Of a stretch of DNA of 64,000 bases, positions 54,700 to 64,000 are shown piece after piece. Numbering within the stretch: the stretch's first letter is position 1; each line of letters opens with the position of its first letter. The notes below the pieces were generated by a model. It saw only the letters and a list, made by a program, of their open reading frames with translations, had not been told where the DNA came from and did no database searches. The translations under genes were made by a program, and so were the position numbers. The stretch comes from Coix lacryma-jobi var. lacryma-jobi (taxonomy: Eukaryota; Streptophyta; Magnoliopsida; Poales; Poaceae): positions 118,491,964-118,555,963 of the forward strand of contig CM019827.1 in assembly GCA_009763385.1 (NCBI GenBank), read 5' to 3'.

Positions 54700-55773
54700 G
54701 CTCTCTGCTTCATCTGCTCGCTCTGTTGTGTTGTGCTTCCTCTGGCGGAGCGGAGGTGGTGTGGTCTCTTTTTCTTTTCTTCTCCTCTTCTGCTTGATCC
54801 AGATCCGGACCGGGCCACCCTTGCGGCCTTCCTCTTCTCTTCCACCACCAGCAGGCAGCAGCAGCCGCCTCGTCCTCCTCCTCAATTCTCCTTGGATCGG
54901 ATTGGATCAAATTCAAAATCCCCGTGCTGTGCTGAGTGCTGTATTGGACTCCTTGCCTGCCGCCCCGCCGTGGTTGCTCTGTACTGGACTCGATTCCTCA
55001 CTCCTGTCCGGTGCTGTTGACCAGACGGACCGCCGCAGGAGATCCATCCCGTGCCCTCCGCCGCTCCTCCTTGTGCCGCTCTGCTCTGGTAAGCAACAGC
55101 CCTACCTCTGCCTGCTTGCTTGCTTCCATGGCCATGGATTGATTGTTACAGTATGTGCTGTTACTGTATGTGTATGAGCCGGTGGCCCTCCTCAACCCCA
55201 AATCATGCGGATGGATGGATTGCTTTGCTTTGCTGTGTGGCTTCCACGTTATGAGAACCAACGACTTCGTTATGGAGTGGGCACACCAAAAACCTAACCG
55301 CAATTGGATGGATCCCTTGTTAAATTTATTTATATATCTCAAATGATCCATCATACATGATCTCTTTCTTCACTACGCCTACGAAAGAGGAGCCAAGCCA
55401 AGTAAATTGTTTTAAGCAAACTGAGCTATTAACGTCATCAGCTGGTGGGGATGGTGGAGTAATCATTTGTTCAACACCAAACGAATAGGAACATGCTACT
55501 TCCTCACCAATTCCTATTCGGAAAAAGGCACCACTTAGTTTGCCTTTCTGTTCTAAGCCATATACTTACTGTTGCCTCTATTATACACAATTGTTTCCTC
55601 CATCATCTTCTTCGTCCTGTCTTGAGTTATGTATGTGTCCACAGCTTTATGCTTCATACAAGTCTTCCTTTTTACCATGATGATGCATGCATGCATGCCC
55701 TTTGCTATGTGAACCTTGACATAATAGCATTTGCTTCCTGTTTTTAAATGAAACAAAAAACAGAAATAGCATC
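54700..55773 (+). other. 5' UTR exon and intron of the endosulfine gene
   Basis: A leader exon ends at CTCTG|GTAAGC (55088) and the next exon begins after ...AAAACAG near 55762. The first-exon start cannot be fixed from sequence; the CT-rich 54720-54830 stretch is a likely start region. Confidence 0.6.
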
Positions 55774-56903
55774 ATGTCGGAGATGAAGGACTCCGATGCG
55801 CCTGCTGCACTTGATGGGAATCCTCAACCTATGGACCAAACTGAAGACAGTTCTATGCCCTCAGCTCAGCAACAGGTTGTTTTCTCCTGGAGATTGTAGA
55901 CAGCTCAGTATTATCACTCTTTTGGTGATGGATCCATCCAAATTGGTGGCATGATAGGTTGTACTGAACATAATAACGTTTCTGTGGACAGGAAGAAGCA
56001 ATCAAGAAGAAGTTTGGAGGACTAGTGCCCAAAAAGCCACCACTCATCTCAAAGGTTCCTTGCTGATTTTTTTTTTATCCCAAGATAGATGAAATAGGAG
56101 GGGACCAGAACTAGATAACATCCGCATGAGGGAAGTGTTGTGGGGAGTCATTAATAAAATTCTCTTTTGTAACTGTAGGATCATGAGCGGGCCTACTTTG
56201 ATTCTGCTGACTGGGCTCTAGGAAAGGTATTGCTGCTACCCTTCTTCTCTTTGATTTCTGTGGCTTCAGTACGTTTAATCTAGCGAGTTGAGGGCGCAAG
56301 TCTGGAACTTGCATGAATTAGCACCATGCATGACACTTTGGTTGTATAATACAGCAAGGTGTGGCCAAACCCAAAGGACCACTGGAGGCTCTTAGGCCAA
56401 AGCTTCAGGTATGACTCTTTTATCTATGTGTAATGTACATGTGGTCAGCACCCTAGCCTAAGTGATGCTGTTTGTTTTGGGTGAGGTTCAGCCAAAATTA
56501 CTGACTACGATCCGCTGAACACCACACTGCTGTACAGTAGATGACATTATGTAGCTTCCTTTTTCTGGTTCATTATTGTTTCAGCCAACACGCCAACAGC
56601 AGCAACAACGTGCAAGGCGCTCCATTTACACTTCGTCAGAAAACGAGGGTATGTACTATGATTTGTTGACGACTCCTTAGCTTTGATTCTGGTCCTTGCG
56701 CAGATGAAAAGCAGAACTAAGGTAATCCAAGGATAGTATATATGGGCGTTAGTTCTCTGTATTATCCTTGGGGTTTTTAGTAAAGTCTTCCATTATAGTA
56801 TATAAAAAAAATGTTATATGTACTGTTTGTAACATACTAGTAACATGTATGCATGGTTGCAGATGGAGATGGTGCTGGTGCTGAGGATATGAACATCAAC
56901 TGA
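55774..56903 (+). CDS. plant endosulfine family protein (ENSA/ARPP-19/IGO type)
   Basis: Six coding exons: 55774-55875, 55992-56054, 56179-56226, 56355-56408, 56585-56648 and 56863-56903, giving 123 residues. All introns are GT/AG. A non-coding first exon ends at about 55088, with a 5' UTR intron to about 55762. Endosulfines, once phosphorylated by Greatwall-type kinases at the Ser of an FDSGDY motif, inhibit PP2A-B55 and so promote mitotic entry or quiescence. Here KKKFGGLVPKKPPLISKD is followed by FDSADW (62-67), with the target Ser64 kept but GDY replaced by ADW, as I recall for plant members. The C-terminal part is basic (RARRS). The N- and C-terminal ends are acidic and probably disordered. 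Confidence 0.9.
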
Positions 56904-57469
56904 AGTGTGGGTACAGTTGTTGCAGAATCGCAGCTTTGGTTTGGCCATTGCCAGAATTGATTGATGAATGTCAAAAGTGTTGTATTTTGCTTTGCAATTG
57001 AAGGACAGAGTGTGATTCATCTCCATACATATACATGAAACTAGATGATTGACTGCTGGGTTAACATTTGGTATGCATGAGATGGCCCATTATGTATACT
57101 ACTATATAGTACATAAATTACTGCACAGTATTTTTAGTATCTGTGGATAGACGTAAATAAAGTGCGTGGGTGTATTGTTGTGTCATTGGTGATTACTGGT
57201 TACGGATGGCGTTCCATTGGTGGACTGGTGGTGGTGCCGGTGGGTTGTAGTTGTAGAGGAGGATGGCCTTTTGGCTGTTGAAAAAAGGAAACTGGTCTGG
57301 ACATCCCCTGCTAATTCGTTGCTTCGCCGGTCGTGCTCCCTCCTCTGGCCGCTAACAGGTAACAGGTGGCACGTGGCAGTAGCGCCACGCAGCAGATCGA
57401 GGATCTACGGTCGGCCGCGCGCGCCACCATTATGGTCGGTGGTGCATGCTCTGATGATCCACTATTTTC
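56904..57469. other. 3' flank of the endosulfine gene
   Basis: 3' UTR and intergenic DNA. I see no gene. Confidence 0.5.
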
Positions 57470-57586
57470 GGTTTGTTTGGATGTACATGTATTTAGCTTT
57501 TTCCACATATGTTGGAGTGTATTTGAACTAACTTCTACTTCAATCCATGTGGTTTGAGGTAGATACATGCACATCCAAACAAACCC
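57470..57586. mobile_element. Tourist-like MITE (~117 bp)
   Basis: GTTTGTTTGGATGTACATGTA at the left is inverted as TACATGCACATCCAAACAAAC at the right. Exact borders and target duplication are unclear. Confidence 0.7.
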
Positions 57587-57805
57587 GAAGATTGTCTATC
57601 CAGACTCCAGAACAGCAACAGCAGGTCTGTCAGCGGAACAGGCAGGCTACGCCCCCACTGTAGGGGAACCGGCAACACATGAAGACGCTGGTGGGCCTCG
57701 TCGGTCTGCTAGAGCTACACGTTACATACATGGGCCCTCCTTGGAAGGCGATGCCGGCCTTGAGCGCCTCATCGAGCTCGCGTTGCCCTTCGCCTCGTCC
57801 ACAAT

Positions 57806-57964
57806 TAGGGATGCAAGTTTAAAATATTTTGGGTCATTAGGTCGATCCAAAAAATTGATCAAATGAACTAGGATAGTATTTTTATAGTTTCAGGAAAATG
57901 AAAAAATGAACTAGAATGACATTCAACGGTAAATAATTAGCTGACCCAAAATACCCATTGGGTA
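57806..57964. mobile_element. hAT MITE, second copy, cut by an LTR element
   Basis: TAGGGATGCAAG...CCCATTGGGTA matches the reverse complement of the MITE at 13757-13931 up to about 16 bp before its other end. The LTR of the right-hand element starts at 57965. The 8 bases before it (TCCACAAT) are the predicted left target copy. Confidence 0.85.
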
Positions 57965-58609
57965 TGTTGGGAACGCACTTGCCCCACCTCCGCACTTGTG
58001 CAGGGGAAAGAGCGAAGGCGGCCAGGCGTCGGAAGCGGTAGCGAAGGTAAGGCGGAAGTGGAAGATGCTCAATTTCCCAGAAAATCGTCCCCTTACACTG
58101 TTCATCCCCTTGGTATTTATAGGGAATGCCAAGGGGCACGGGCCAAATTACAAAAGGGTACAGGGAAGATTCCTCACCTCCACGCAGGGAGGGAGGGCAA
58201 AAGCGTAAATACACAGCTGAAGCGGAAACCCTAATTGGCCACCCTCCAATGCGCCGCCGCCTGGTTCTTGTTCACCTTCGGGAAAGGTGCGGAGGTTTCG
58301 ACCTTCGGCCGCGCTCGCCGGACCTTCGGCTTCGCTCGCCTTCGGGACAGCGCACACTCGCCGCTTGCTTGAACCTTCGCTCCACGCGAAGGTGGCGTTG
58401 TGGGCCGACGAGGGTTTCCTGCAGTGCGACTGTCGACTTAGACCTGCACGGAATGCAACGAAGTGACGAGGGTTGAAACCGCGCCCGGGGGTCAGGGCAA
58501 CGGTCCTCAGTAGGAGAGGGACCACGCAAGGACAACAGGCATTTGCGCGAGGGTTAATTCCGAGTACCAGTTCGAGCGGCGCTTCTGCCGAGGGTCCTTT
58601 CCCCCAACA
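57965..58609 (-). repeat. 3' LTR (645 bp), minus orientation
   Basis: On the plus strand it reads TGTTGGGAACGC...CTTTCCCCCAACA. A reverse-strand TATA box (TATAAATA) is at 58114-58121, which supports minus orientation. Its reverse-strand start TGTTGGGGGAA resembles the LTR start of the element at 20193. Confidence 0.85.
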
Positions 58610-58826
58610 GTAGCACCTCGTTGTCTTGGATCTAAAAACCGTGTTTAGGCCCAAGCAGCGCCTTTCAATGGGGACAATAAACGGGACCCTCGGCAGCGAC
58701 GCCCGCGACTGCTTTGGGCTGGGCCGTTGTGGTGTTGTTTGCATTATTGAAGCCTGTTTCGTTTTTTGTGCCGCGTTTTTCGGTTGTCGTGCCGATTTCG
58801 TCGGGTGAGGGGCTCGTCTCCCTGCC

Positions 58827-58834
58827 TATAAATA
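58827..58834 (+). promoter_or_regulatory. TATA box of the antisense gene
   Basis: TATAAATA on the plus strand, 218 bp from the 3' LTR and 169 bp before the ATG at 59003. It points away from the element's own transcription. Confidence 0.7.
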
Positions 58835-59002
58835 GAAAGAGCGGGTGAAGAGTTTTGATTGTGTATTCTGCTATAGCCGTCCTGCTGTTGCGATTTGCTT
58901 GTAGCGAAGGTTTGTTTTAGCTTGCGTGCGAGGGTTTGGACGTGCATTGGCGAGCATACTTGTGTGCGAAGGTTTGTTTGATAGTTTTTTGGTAGCTGAA
59001 GG

Positions 59003-62000
59003 GATGGCCAGATTGAAACAGACTGCTCGGGCTGGTTCTCCCGCCGTCGCGGATGAGGGGGTTACCTTCGATTTTGGTCTTAGCCGGGTTTGCGCCAGTG
59101 AGATTGCATCTTATGTGAGGTGGGGCTGGATTGAGGAAGGCAAGGCGAGGACCAGCAGTGGGGAGACCGTTCCGAAGCCAGAGGCAGATGAGATTGTGGT
59201 CTTCGAAGAATTTTTTTCTGCTGGCCTTCGCTTCCCGGTGATTTCCTTTGTGACCTCCGTTCTTCGAAGGTTCAACCTGAAGTTTCATCAGTTGACGCCT
59301 TCTTGTTTTACGAAGATGTCGGTGTACGTGTGGGCATGCCGTTCTCAGGGCACCGCTCCACACGTCGAGGGTTTTGTACGCACTCATCGTGTGTACATGC
59401 AGCCCCGCAAGGTGGATTGTGGCGAAGGTAACACTCGTCTTGGGCAGTTTGCTGTGTACACATTCTGCTATCGCGCTGGGTCGGAGGTGCCGGTGCAGGC
59501 CCAGAAGAATAAGTGGAGCGGCGGATGGCAAGAATCTTGGTTTTACTACAAGCTTAGTGGCGACGTCGAGCTTTGCGGCGAGCTTCCGCTTCTCGGAGAT
59601 GTCGGCGCCGAGGCCAAGATGAGCGCCGAGGCTCATGCTGCGGTTGATTGCTTGAGGGTTGTGGCGCGATCTCAGTGCGCCCGCGACTTGGTCGAAGAAT
59701 ATTGTTGTGCGAAGGTATGGCCCCTTAGCCGAAAGCAAAAATGGTTTGGAGTCGTGGAGGACCCCAAGTATGAGGCTAAGGGTTTGAAGAAGCCGATAGT
59801 TGATTTGAACAAGGTTTGGGAAAAGTTCTTGCAAAGTTTCCGAGGCGCGAGGATGGGAACGAAGCTGTTCACAAGCGGGTTCAGCAGTGGGCTGAAGAGC
59901 TTGTTGGGAAACTATCCACATTGGAGGTGAAGGCTATCCACAGCTCGGTGGGTAGCGGAGGTCGAGTGAACAGAATGTTTGACATTCTTGGTATTCGGTA
60001 CGCGGACTGGCCCGCTCCTTCGAGCGACGACGCGCCGAAGAAGAGGAAGCGTAAAGCTTCGGAAGAAAAGGAGATCGTCTCTCGGCCGAAGAGGGGCCGT
60101 GGTCGAGGCCGTGGCGGAGCTGGTGGCCGCGCGAAGGTGCTTACGGTGAGGGTCGCCGCTGGCTCTGGTGCTGCAGGTACTTCCTCCTCGGCCGTAGCTC
60201 TAAGCGGCCGAGGTGCCGGTGGAGTCGGGGGACGCGTGCCTCGCGTTGGAGGGATCGGCGCTTTAGTTCAGATTTCGGGCGGCGAGGATGAATCTGATGA
60301 TGATGAGGTGGAGGAGAAGGACGCGAAGGAGGGGGAGACGGACGAGGGTTCGTCTGAAGACAGCAGCGAGAGTTCGATTGAAGGACATGACACGGATGAG
60401 GAGGTGTCCGTTGGAGGCGGAGCCTCGCCGAGTGTTGGTGCGATGGTTGCTCAGGGCGCAGTTGATATCGTTCAAGATATTGAGCCAGGTAGCCCTCAAT
60501 GAGGGGCGGTTCCCAGCTTTGCGGGCTCGCACCTTTGGGTGGAGGGGTTTGAGTTCAAAGGGGAACTTGACTCTGCGCGATCCCGGGGAAAAAGACCGTT
60601 CGGCGAGGCTAGCCGGTCGAGCCTCCCGGAATATGCTAAGAAGCTTGGGATTTCTGATCCGTCCACTGCGCTGTTCACTAGTCCGGACCTTCGGGACTGC
60701 CACTTGCAGTGTAGCCCGGAGGAAAGGCGTTTTCTAGGCCGAATCTTCGGCCGCATTTGTGTGCCGGAGGCAGAGGTGCTGCTTGCGGATCAAGCGGTTG
60801 GTGACACCTTCGACGACGTTGACGTCAAGTTGGCGGAGCTAATGCTCTTGAACCGCTCAGCGAGGCGGAAAGTTGGCTCCGACATGGAATTTATGAGGAA
60901 CCATATTACTGATCTTGAGAAGGAGAATAGCAAGCTGGCGCGGAGTCTGGAGAATAAAGAAAATGAGCTGAAGAATGCTTCGGAAAAGGCCGCGAAGGCT
61001 CGAGAGGAGGCGGTTGAATTGGCGAAGCGTAATGCTAATCTGATTGCCGCGGGAAAGGAAAAAGACAAGGCTTTGGCCGAGGCCGAGGTTCGGCTAGGTG
61101 ATTTGAACGAATCTTGGCGAGCGACTTTGGAGAATGTCAAACGCAAACTTGATTGTTGTCTGACCGAGGCTGGAGGCTCTGCCGGAGAGCCATTGCCCGC
61201 AGCTGACGCAGAGGCCTTTGAGGGCTGGCTGGGTAACGAGCTTGATGTATTTAGCTCGTTAGTTTCCAATGCAGCCGATTTTGGTGGCTACGCCGGGGCC
61301 TTGGCAATGGCGAGCACGCTTCGCCTGGCGGATTGTGATCATCTTCGCAAGATCAAAAGGCCGAGCCATGTCTTTCCGTCGGTTGATGAAGTTCGCCGGA
61401 TGAAGGTTGATGACGCAGAAGTTCGGAACTGTGCGATGCGTTTGCTCCGCAAGTTTTGGATCTCCGGAGGTGGCCGGGCTCTCGCCTTCGAAGAGGCTGC
61501 CGAGGCTACTCGTCAGGTTCGCACTCTTTTTAGGATTTTTGATTTTGTTGGTTTGTTTTAGAGGGGTTGTTGTTGATTTTGGCTAGGTTTGTCTTTTGTT
61601 TTGCTTATAGGCTCGACGAGATGCAATACCCTCGCCGCCCACGGAAGTTGCAGCGAGGGGTGGCTCCGAAGCCGCCCCTGAGCCAAGTTGTGCGGGGGTT
61701 ACGCTCGCCGAGATCGAGGCGTTGACCGGGGACGTGCCGATCACTGAAGGAAACGCTGCGGAGGCAACGGCGATGGAACAGGAGACTGCTACGAATGTCG
61801 AGGCTGCTGTGGAGGAATCCACGGCGGAGGAGGCGTCAGCTGGGACCTCGACTGTCGCCGCTGGCGAGGGTTTGGAGATTATCCGAGGTGAAGCTGGTCA
61901 GGTGTGATCCCTGGGTTTGTTGTGGGGAGGTAGCCGTTTTGTAGAACTGTGGTTGTAAGAACTTGATGAGGCTGAAGCAACTTTGTATTTTTGTGAAACG

Positions 62001-62557
62001 TGCAGGTTCCTGATGGAACCGTGCTAAACGTGTTGGACGTCACTCCGCTGGTGTTAAACTACCAAGATGTTTTTATAACTGGTGAATCGTGGGCTCGCGC
62101 TAAGTTTAAACATCCTTCGCTGTCCTTTGAACGTTTTTGGTGGTCGAAGGTGCGAAGGTATGATTTGAAGAATAGTAGGTCGAGCAGCTTTTGGCGCGAG
62201 GCGGACTTTACTGATCGTCAAGCTACGCGCTATTTGTTTGGTCCGTCTTCGTCTTCGCAAGTTGCTTTAGACGATGATATTGATGATAATAGTGCGTTGG
62301 ATTATTTGTTTGGGCGAAGTAAGCTTGAAGTGGGCCCCGACGGATCGCTGGTGGTTCCGAAGGAAGAACCTTCGGATGTGGATGATGTACATCGTACATA
62401 TATGTATCGGGCGAGGGTTTTGCCTGGTGAGCTGCCGATTGTTCCGGCGGCTCCTTTGTTGTGGGGACCTATCGTTGTGGCGGAGCCGGAGTTCGAGGAG
62501 GTTAGCGATGGTTCTGGTGATTTGATGTTGATTGAAGGGAGCGATGGTTCATTGTAA
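59003..62557 (+). pseudogene. antisense, intron-containing gene of the Tat-like element (Transposase_28-like + coiled coil)
   Basis: Exon 1 59003-61516, exon 2 61611-61901 and exon 3 62006-62557. The introns join TRQ|ARRDA and EAGQ|VPDG in frame. The N-terminal region (LSRVCASEIASYVRWGWIEE, then FSAGLRFPVISFVTSVLRRF and LTPSCFTKMSVYVWAC) matches the gypsy-type transposon domain also seen at 179-1530. Next are an RGRGRGRGG basic segment (near 60090), a long acidic stretch (60280-60420), and a coiled coil DLEKENSKLARSLENKENEL (60910-61110). The C-terminus is acidic. Two lesions break it: a frameshift near 59850 and an in-frame TGA at 60500-60502. Over 1,100 codons are otherwise open. Function unknown; a regulator of the element or of the host response is possible. 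Confidence 0.7.
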
Positions 62558-62679
62558 ATGATTTTTTTTATTTTTCGGATATGTTTGTTGTTGTAACGTT
62601 ACTTTGTAACGGCATGAGCAAGATGTATGGGTTGTGTGCCGTGTTTGCTGTGCTATTTTAACGTTCCTTATATTGTTTT

Positions 62680-63400
62680 GACAGCGACGCTCTGTTTTAC
62701 TTTTAGCGAGGCTCGCGCGCTTGCTCGCGTGAGCTTGTTTTGAAAAAACAGCGACGCCCCCTTTTTCTTTGAGCGAGGCTCGCGCATTTGCTCTTGTGAG
62801 CTTGTTTTGAAAAAACAGCGACGCCCCCTTGTTCTTTTAGCGAGGCTCGCGCATTTGCTCTTGTGAGCTTGTTTTGAAAAAACAGCGACGCCCCCTTTTT
62901 CTTTTAGCGAGACTCGCGCATTTGCTCTTGTGAGCTTGTTTTGAAAAAACAGCGACGCCCCCTTTTTCTTTTAGCGAGGCTCGCGCATTTGCTCTTGTGA
63001 GCTTGTTTTGAAAAAACAGCGACGCCCCCTTTTTCTTTTAGCGAGGCTCGCGCATTTGCTCTTGTGAGCTTGTTTTGAAAAAACAGCGACGCCCCCTTGT
63101 TCTTTTAGCGAGGCTCGCGCATTTGCTCTTGTGAGCTTGTTTTGAAAAAACAGCGACGCCCCCTTTTTCTTTTAGCGAGGCTCGCGCATTTGCTCTTGTG
63201 AGCTTGTTTTGAAAAAACAGCGACGCCCCCTTTTTCTTTTAGCGAGGCTCGCGCATTTGCTCTTGTGAGCTTGTTTTGAAAAAACAGCGACGCCCCCTTT
63301 TTCTTTTAGCGAGGCTCGCGCATTTGCTCTTGTGAGCTTGTTTTGAAAAAACAGCGACGCCCCCTTTTTCTTTTAGCGAGGCTCGTGCTTTGCTTTTTAA
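62680..63400. repeat. 67-bp tandem array (~10.5 units)
   Basis: Each unit contains AGCGAGGCTCGCGCATTTGC, TCTTGTGAGCTTG, TTTTGAAAAAA and CAGCGACGCCCCC. Unit starts step by 67 (e.g. 62749, 62816). Units are nearly identical. It lies directly after the antisense gene's 3' end and may hold its polyadenylation region. Confidence 0.95.
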
Positions 63401-63589
63401 CATAGTGAATTGGAGAGGACAGCGACCCGTACGTCTATAGTCGCTATTTCGAGGGTGCTACGAAGGTCGATGGTTTGGAGTTTTCGGTTTGCAAAGCGTT
63501 GCGACAGTTGCTATGCCGAGACTCTGCTGGACGAGGGTGCCTCATTGGTTGGGCGAGGCGGGAGAAAGTGCGCCCGCCGGTTGCCTGAC

Positions 63590-64000
63590 CTGGAGGGCTC
63601 GGGAGAGACGGAGCATGTGGGCCCGCCCGAGGCCTGGCTTGGAGGGCTCGGGCGAGACGGAGAAAGTGGACCCGCCCGAGGCCTGGCTTGGAGGGCTCGG
63701 GCGAGACGGAGGAAGTGGACCCGCCCGAGGCCTGGCTTGGAGGGCTCGGGCGAGACGGAGAAAGTGGGCCCGCCCGAGGCCTGGCTTGGAGGGCTCGGGC
63801 GAGACGGAGGAAGTGGGCCCGCCCGAGGCCTGGCTTGGAGGGCTCGGGCGAGACGGAGAAAGTGGGCCCGCCCGAGGCCTGGCTTGGAGGGCTCGGGTGA
63901 GACGGAGAAAGTGGACCCGCCCGAGGCCTGGCTTGGAGGGCTCGGGCGAGACGGAGAAAGTGGGCCCGCCCGAGGCCTGGCTTGGAGGGCTCGGGCGAGA
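63590..64000. repeat. 49-bp minisatellite (>8 units), continues past the window
   Basis: Unit CCCGCCCGAGGCCTGGCTTG followed by GAGGGCTCGGGCGAGACGGA and AAAGTGG. About 37 of 49 positions form a core shared with the array in the solo LTR (45714-45957). Units alternate AGAAAGT and AGGAAGT. Confidence 0.95.

Larger units (their letters stand above)
57965..64000 (-). mobile_element. Tat-like Ty3/gypsy element, 3' end at left, extends beyond the window
   Basis: An LTR at 57965-58609, with the polypurine-like GAGGTGCTAC on the reverse strand immediately to its right, makes this the 3' LTR of a minus-oriented element. Next come an antisense multi-exon gene on the plus strand (58827-62557), a 67-bp tandem array and a 49-bp minisatellite that runs off the window. 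Gag and pol should lie to the right. It inserted into the hAT MITE above; GGGTA (57960-57964) is the likely left target copy. Confidence 0.8.

Noticed and set aside
57567..57866. 99-codon plus-strand frame
   Set aside because: It starts in one MITE and ends in another; the middle has no recognised domain.
58917..59921. 334-codon minus-strand frame opposite the antisense gene
   Set aside because: The plus strand has the recognisable domain, TATA box and spliced continuation. The minus frame has none and gag/pol motifs are absent.
62680..63400. Array with regular spacing that resembles a CRISPR
   Set aside because: Units are head-to-tail copies with no unique spacers, in a plant genome, inside a retrotransposon.

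Overview
This is nuclear DNA of a grass, most likely an Andropogoneae species (sorghum, sugarcane or maize type). The evidence is intron-containing plant genes with high GC in their coding exons, and grass-type transposons: Tourist and Stowaway MITEs, CACTA ends built on CTTTGCCGAGAG repeats, and Tat, Athila and copia LTR elements. About seven host genes lie in a matrix of nested transposons. Positions come from reading the sequence by eye; splice sites are inferred from GT/AG, reading frame and family knowledge.

Layout. 1-11.3 kb is a three-level nest. An Athila-like Ty3/gypsy element (+ strand) is interrupted in its gag by a copia element (- strand), whose gag region is interrupted by a Tat-like element of which only the 3' half is in the window. 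11.3-15.1 kb holds a LINE fragment, a decayed CACTA element with a hAT MITE in its terminal repeat, a Tourist MITE and a CACTA MITE nested in another MITE. 15.7-17.6 kb is a two-exon SLAC1-type anion channel gene. 18.2-26.45 kb is a hAT transposase relic split by a complete short-LTR retrotransposon (20193-26357, target duplication GTTGT) that carries spliced pieces of at least two host genes: an F-box/LRR gene and a sphingoid-phosphate phosphatase (LPP-delta type). 27.3-28.4 kb is a receptor-like kinase without ectodomain. 28.4-33.8 kb is MITEs and simple repeats. 33.8-36.1 kb is a five-exon group IIb WRKY factor on the minus strand, with an 840-bp fold-back element just upstream. 36.8-47.2 kb is MITE-rich and contains a solo LTR (target duplication ATATG) of the same family as the element at the left edge.

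47.3-56.9 kb is the gene-dense part: an AHL/PPC-domain gene without a visible AT-hook, an RWP-RK (RKD-like) gene, a small secreted X8-domain protein and a plant endosulfine, all on the plus strand. From 57.97 kb to the end is a minus-oriented Tat-like retrotransposon. Next to its 3' LTR it carries a long antisense gene with its own TATA box and two clear introns, followed by a 67-bp tandem array and a 49-bp minisatellite that is also found inside the LTRs of the left-hand family.

The host genes do not form a pathway. The most interesting material is transposon biology: a gene-capturing LTR element, antisense intron-bearing genes inside Tat-like elements, a minisatellite unit shared between LTR and internal positions, and several nested insertions whose order can be read from target duplications.
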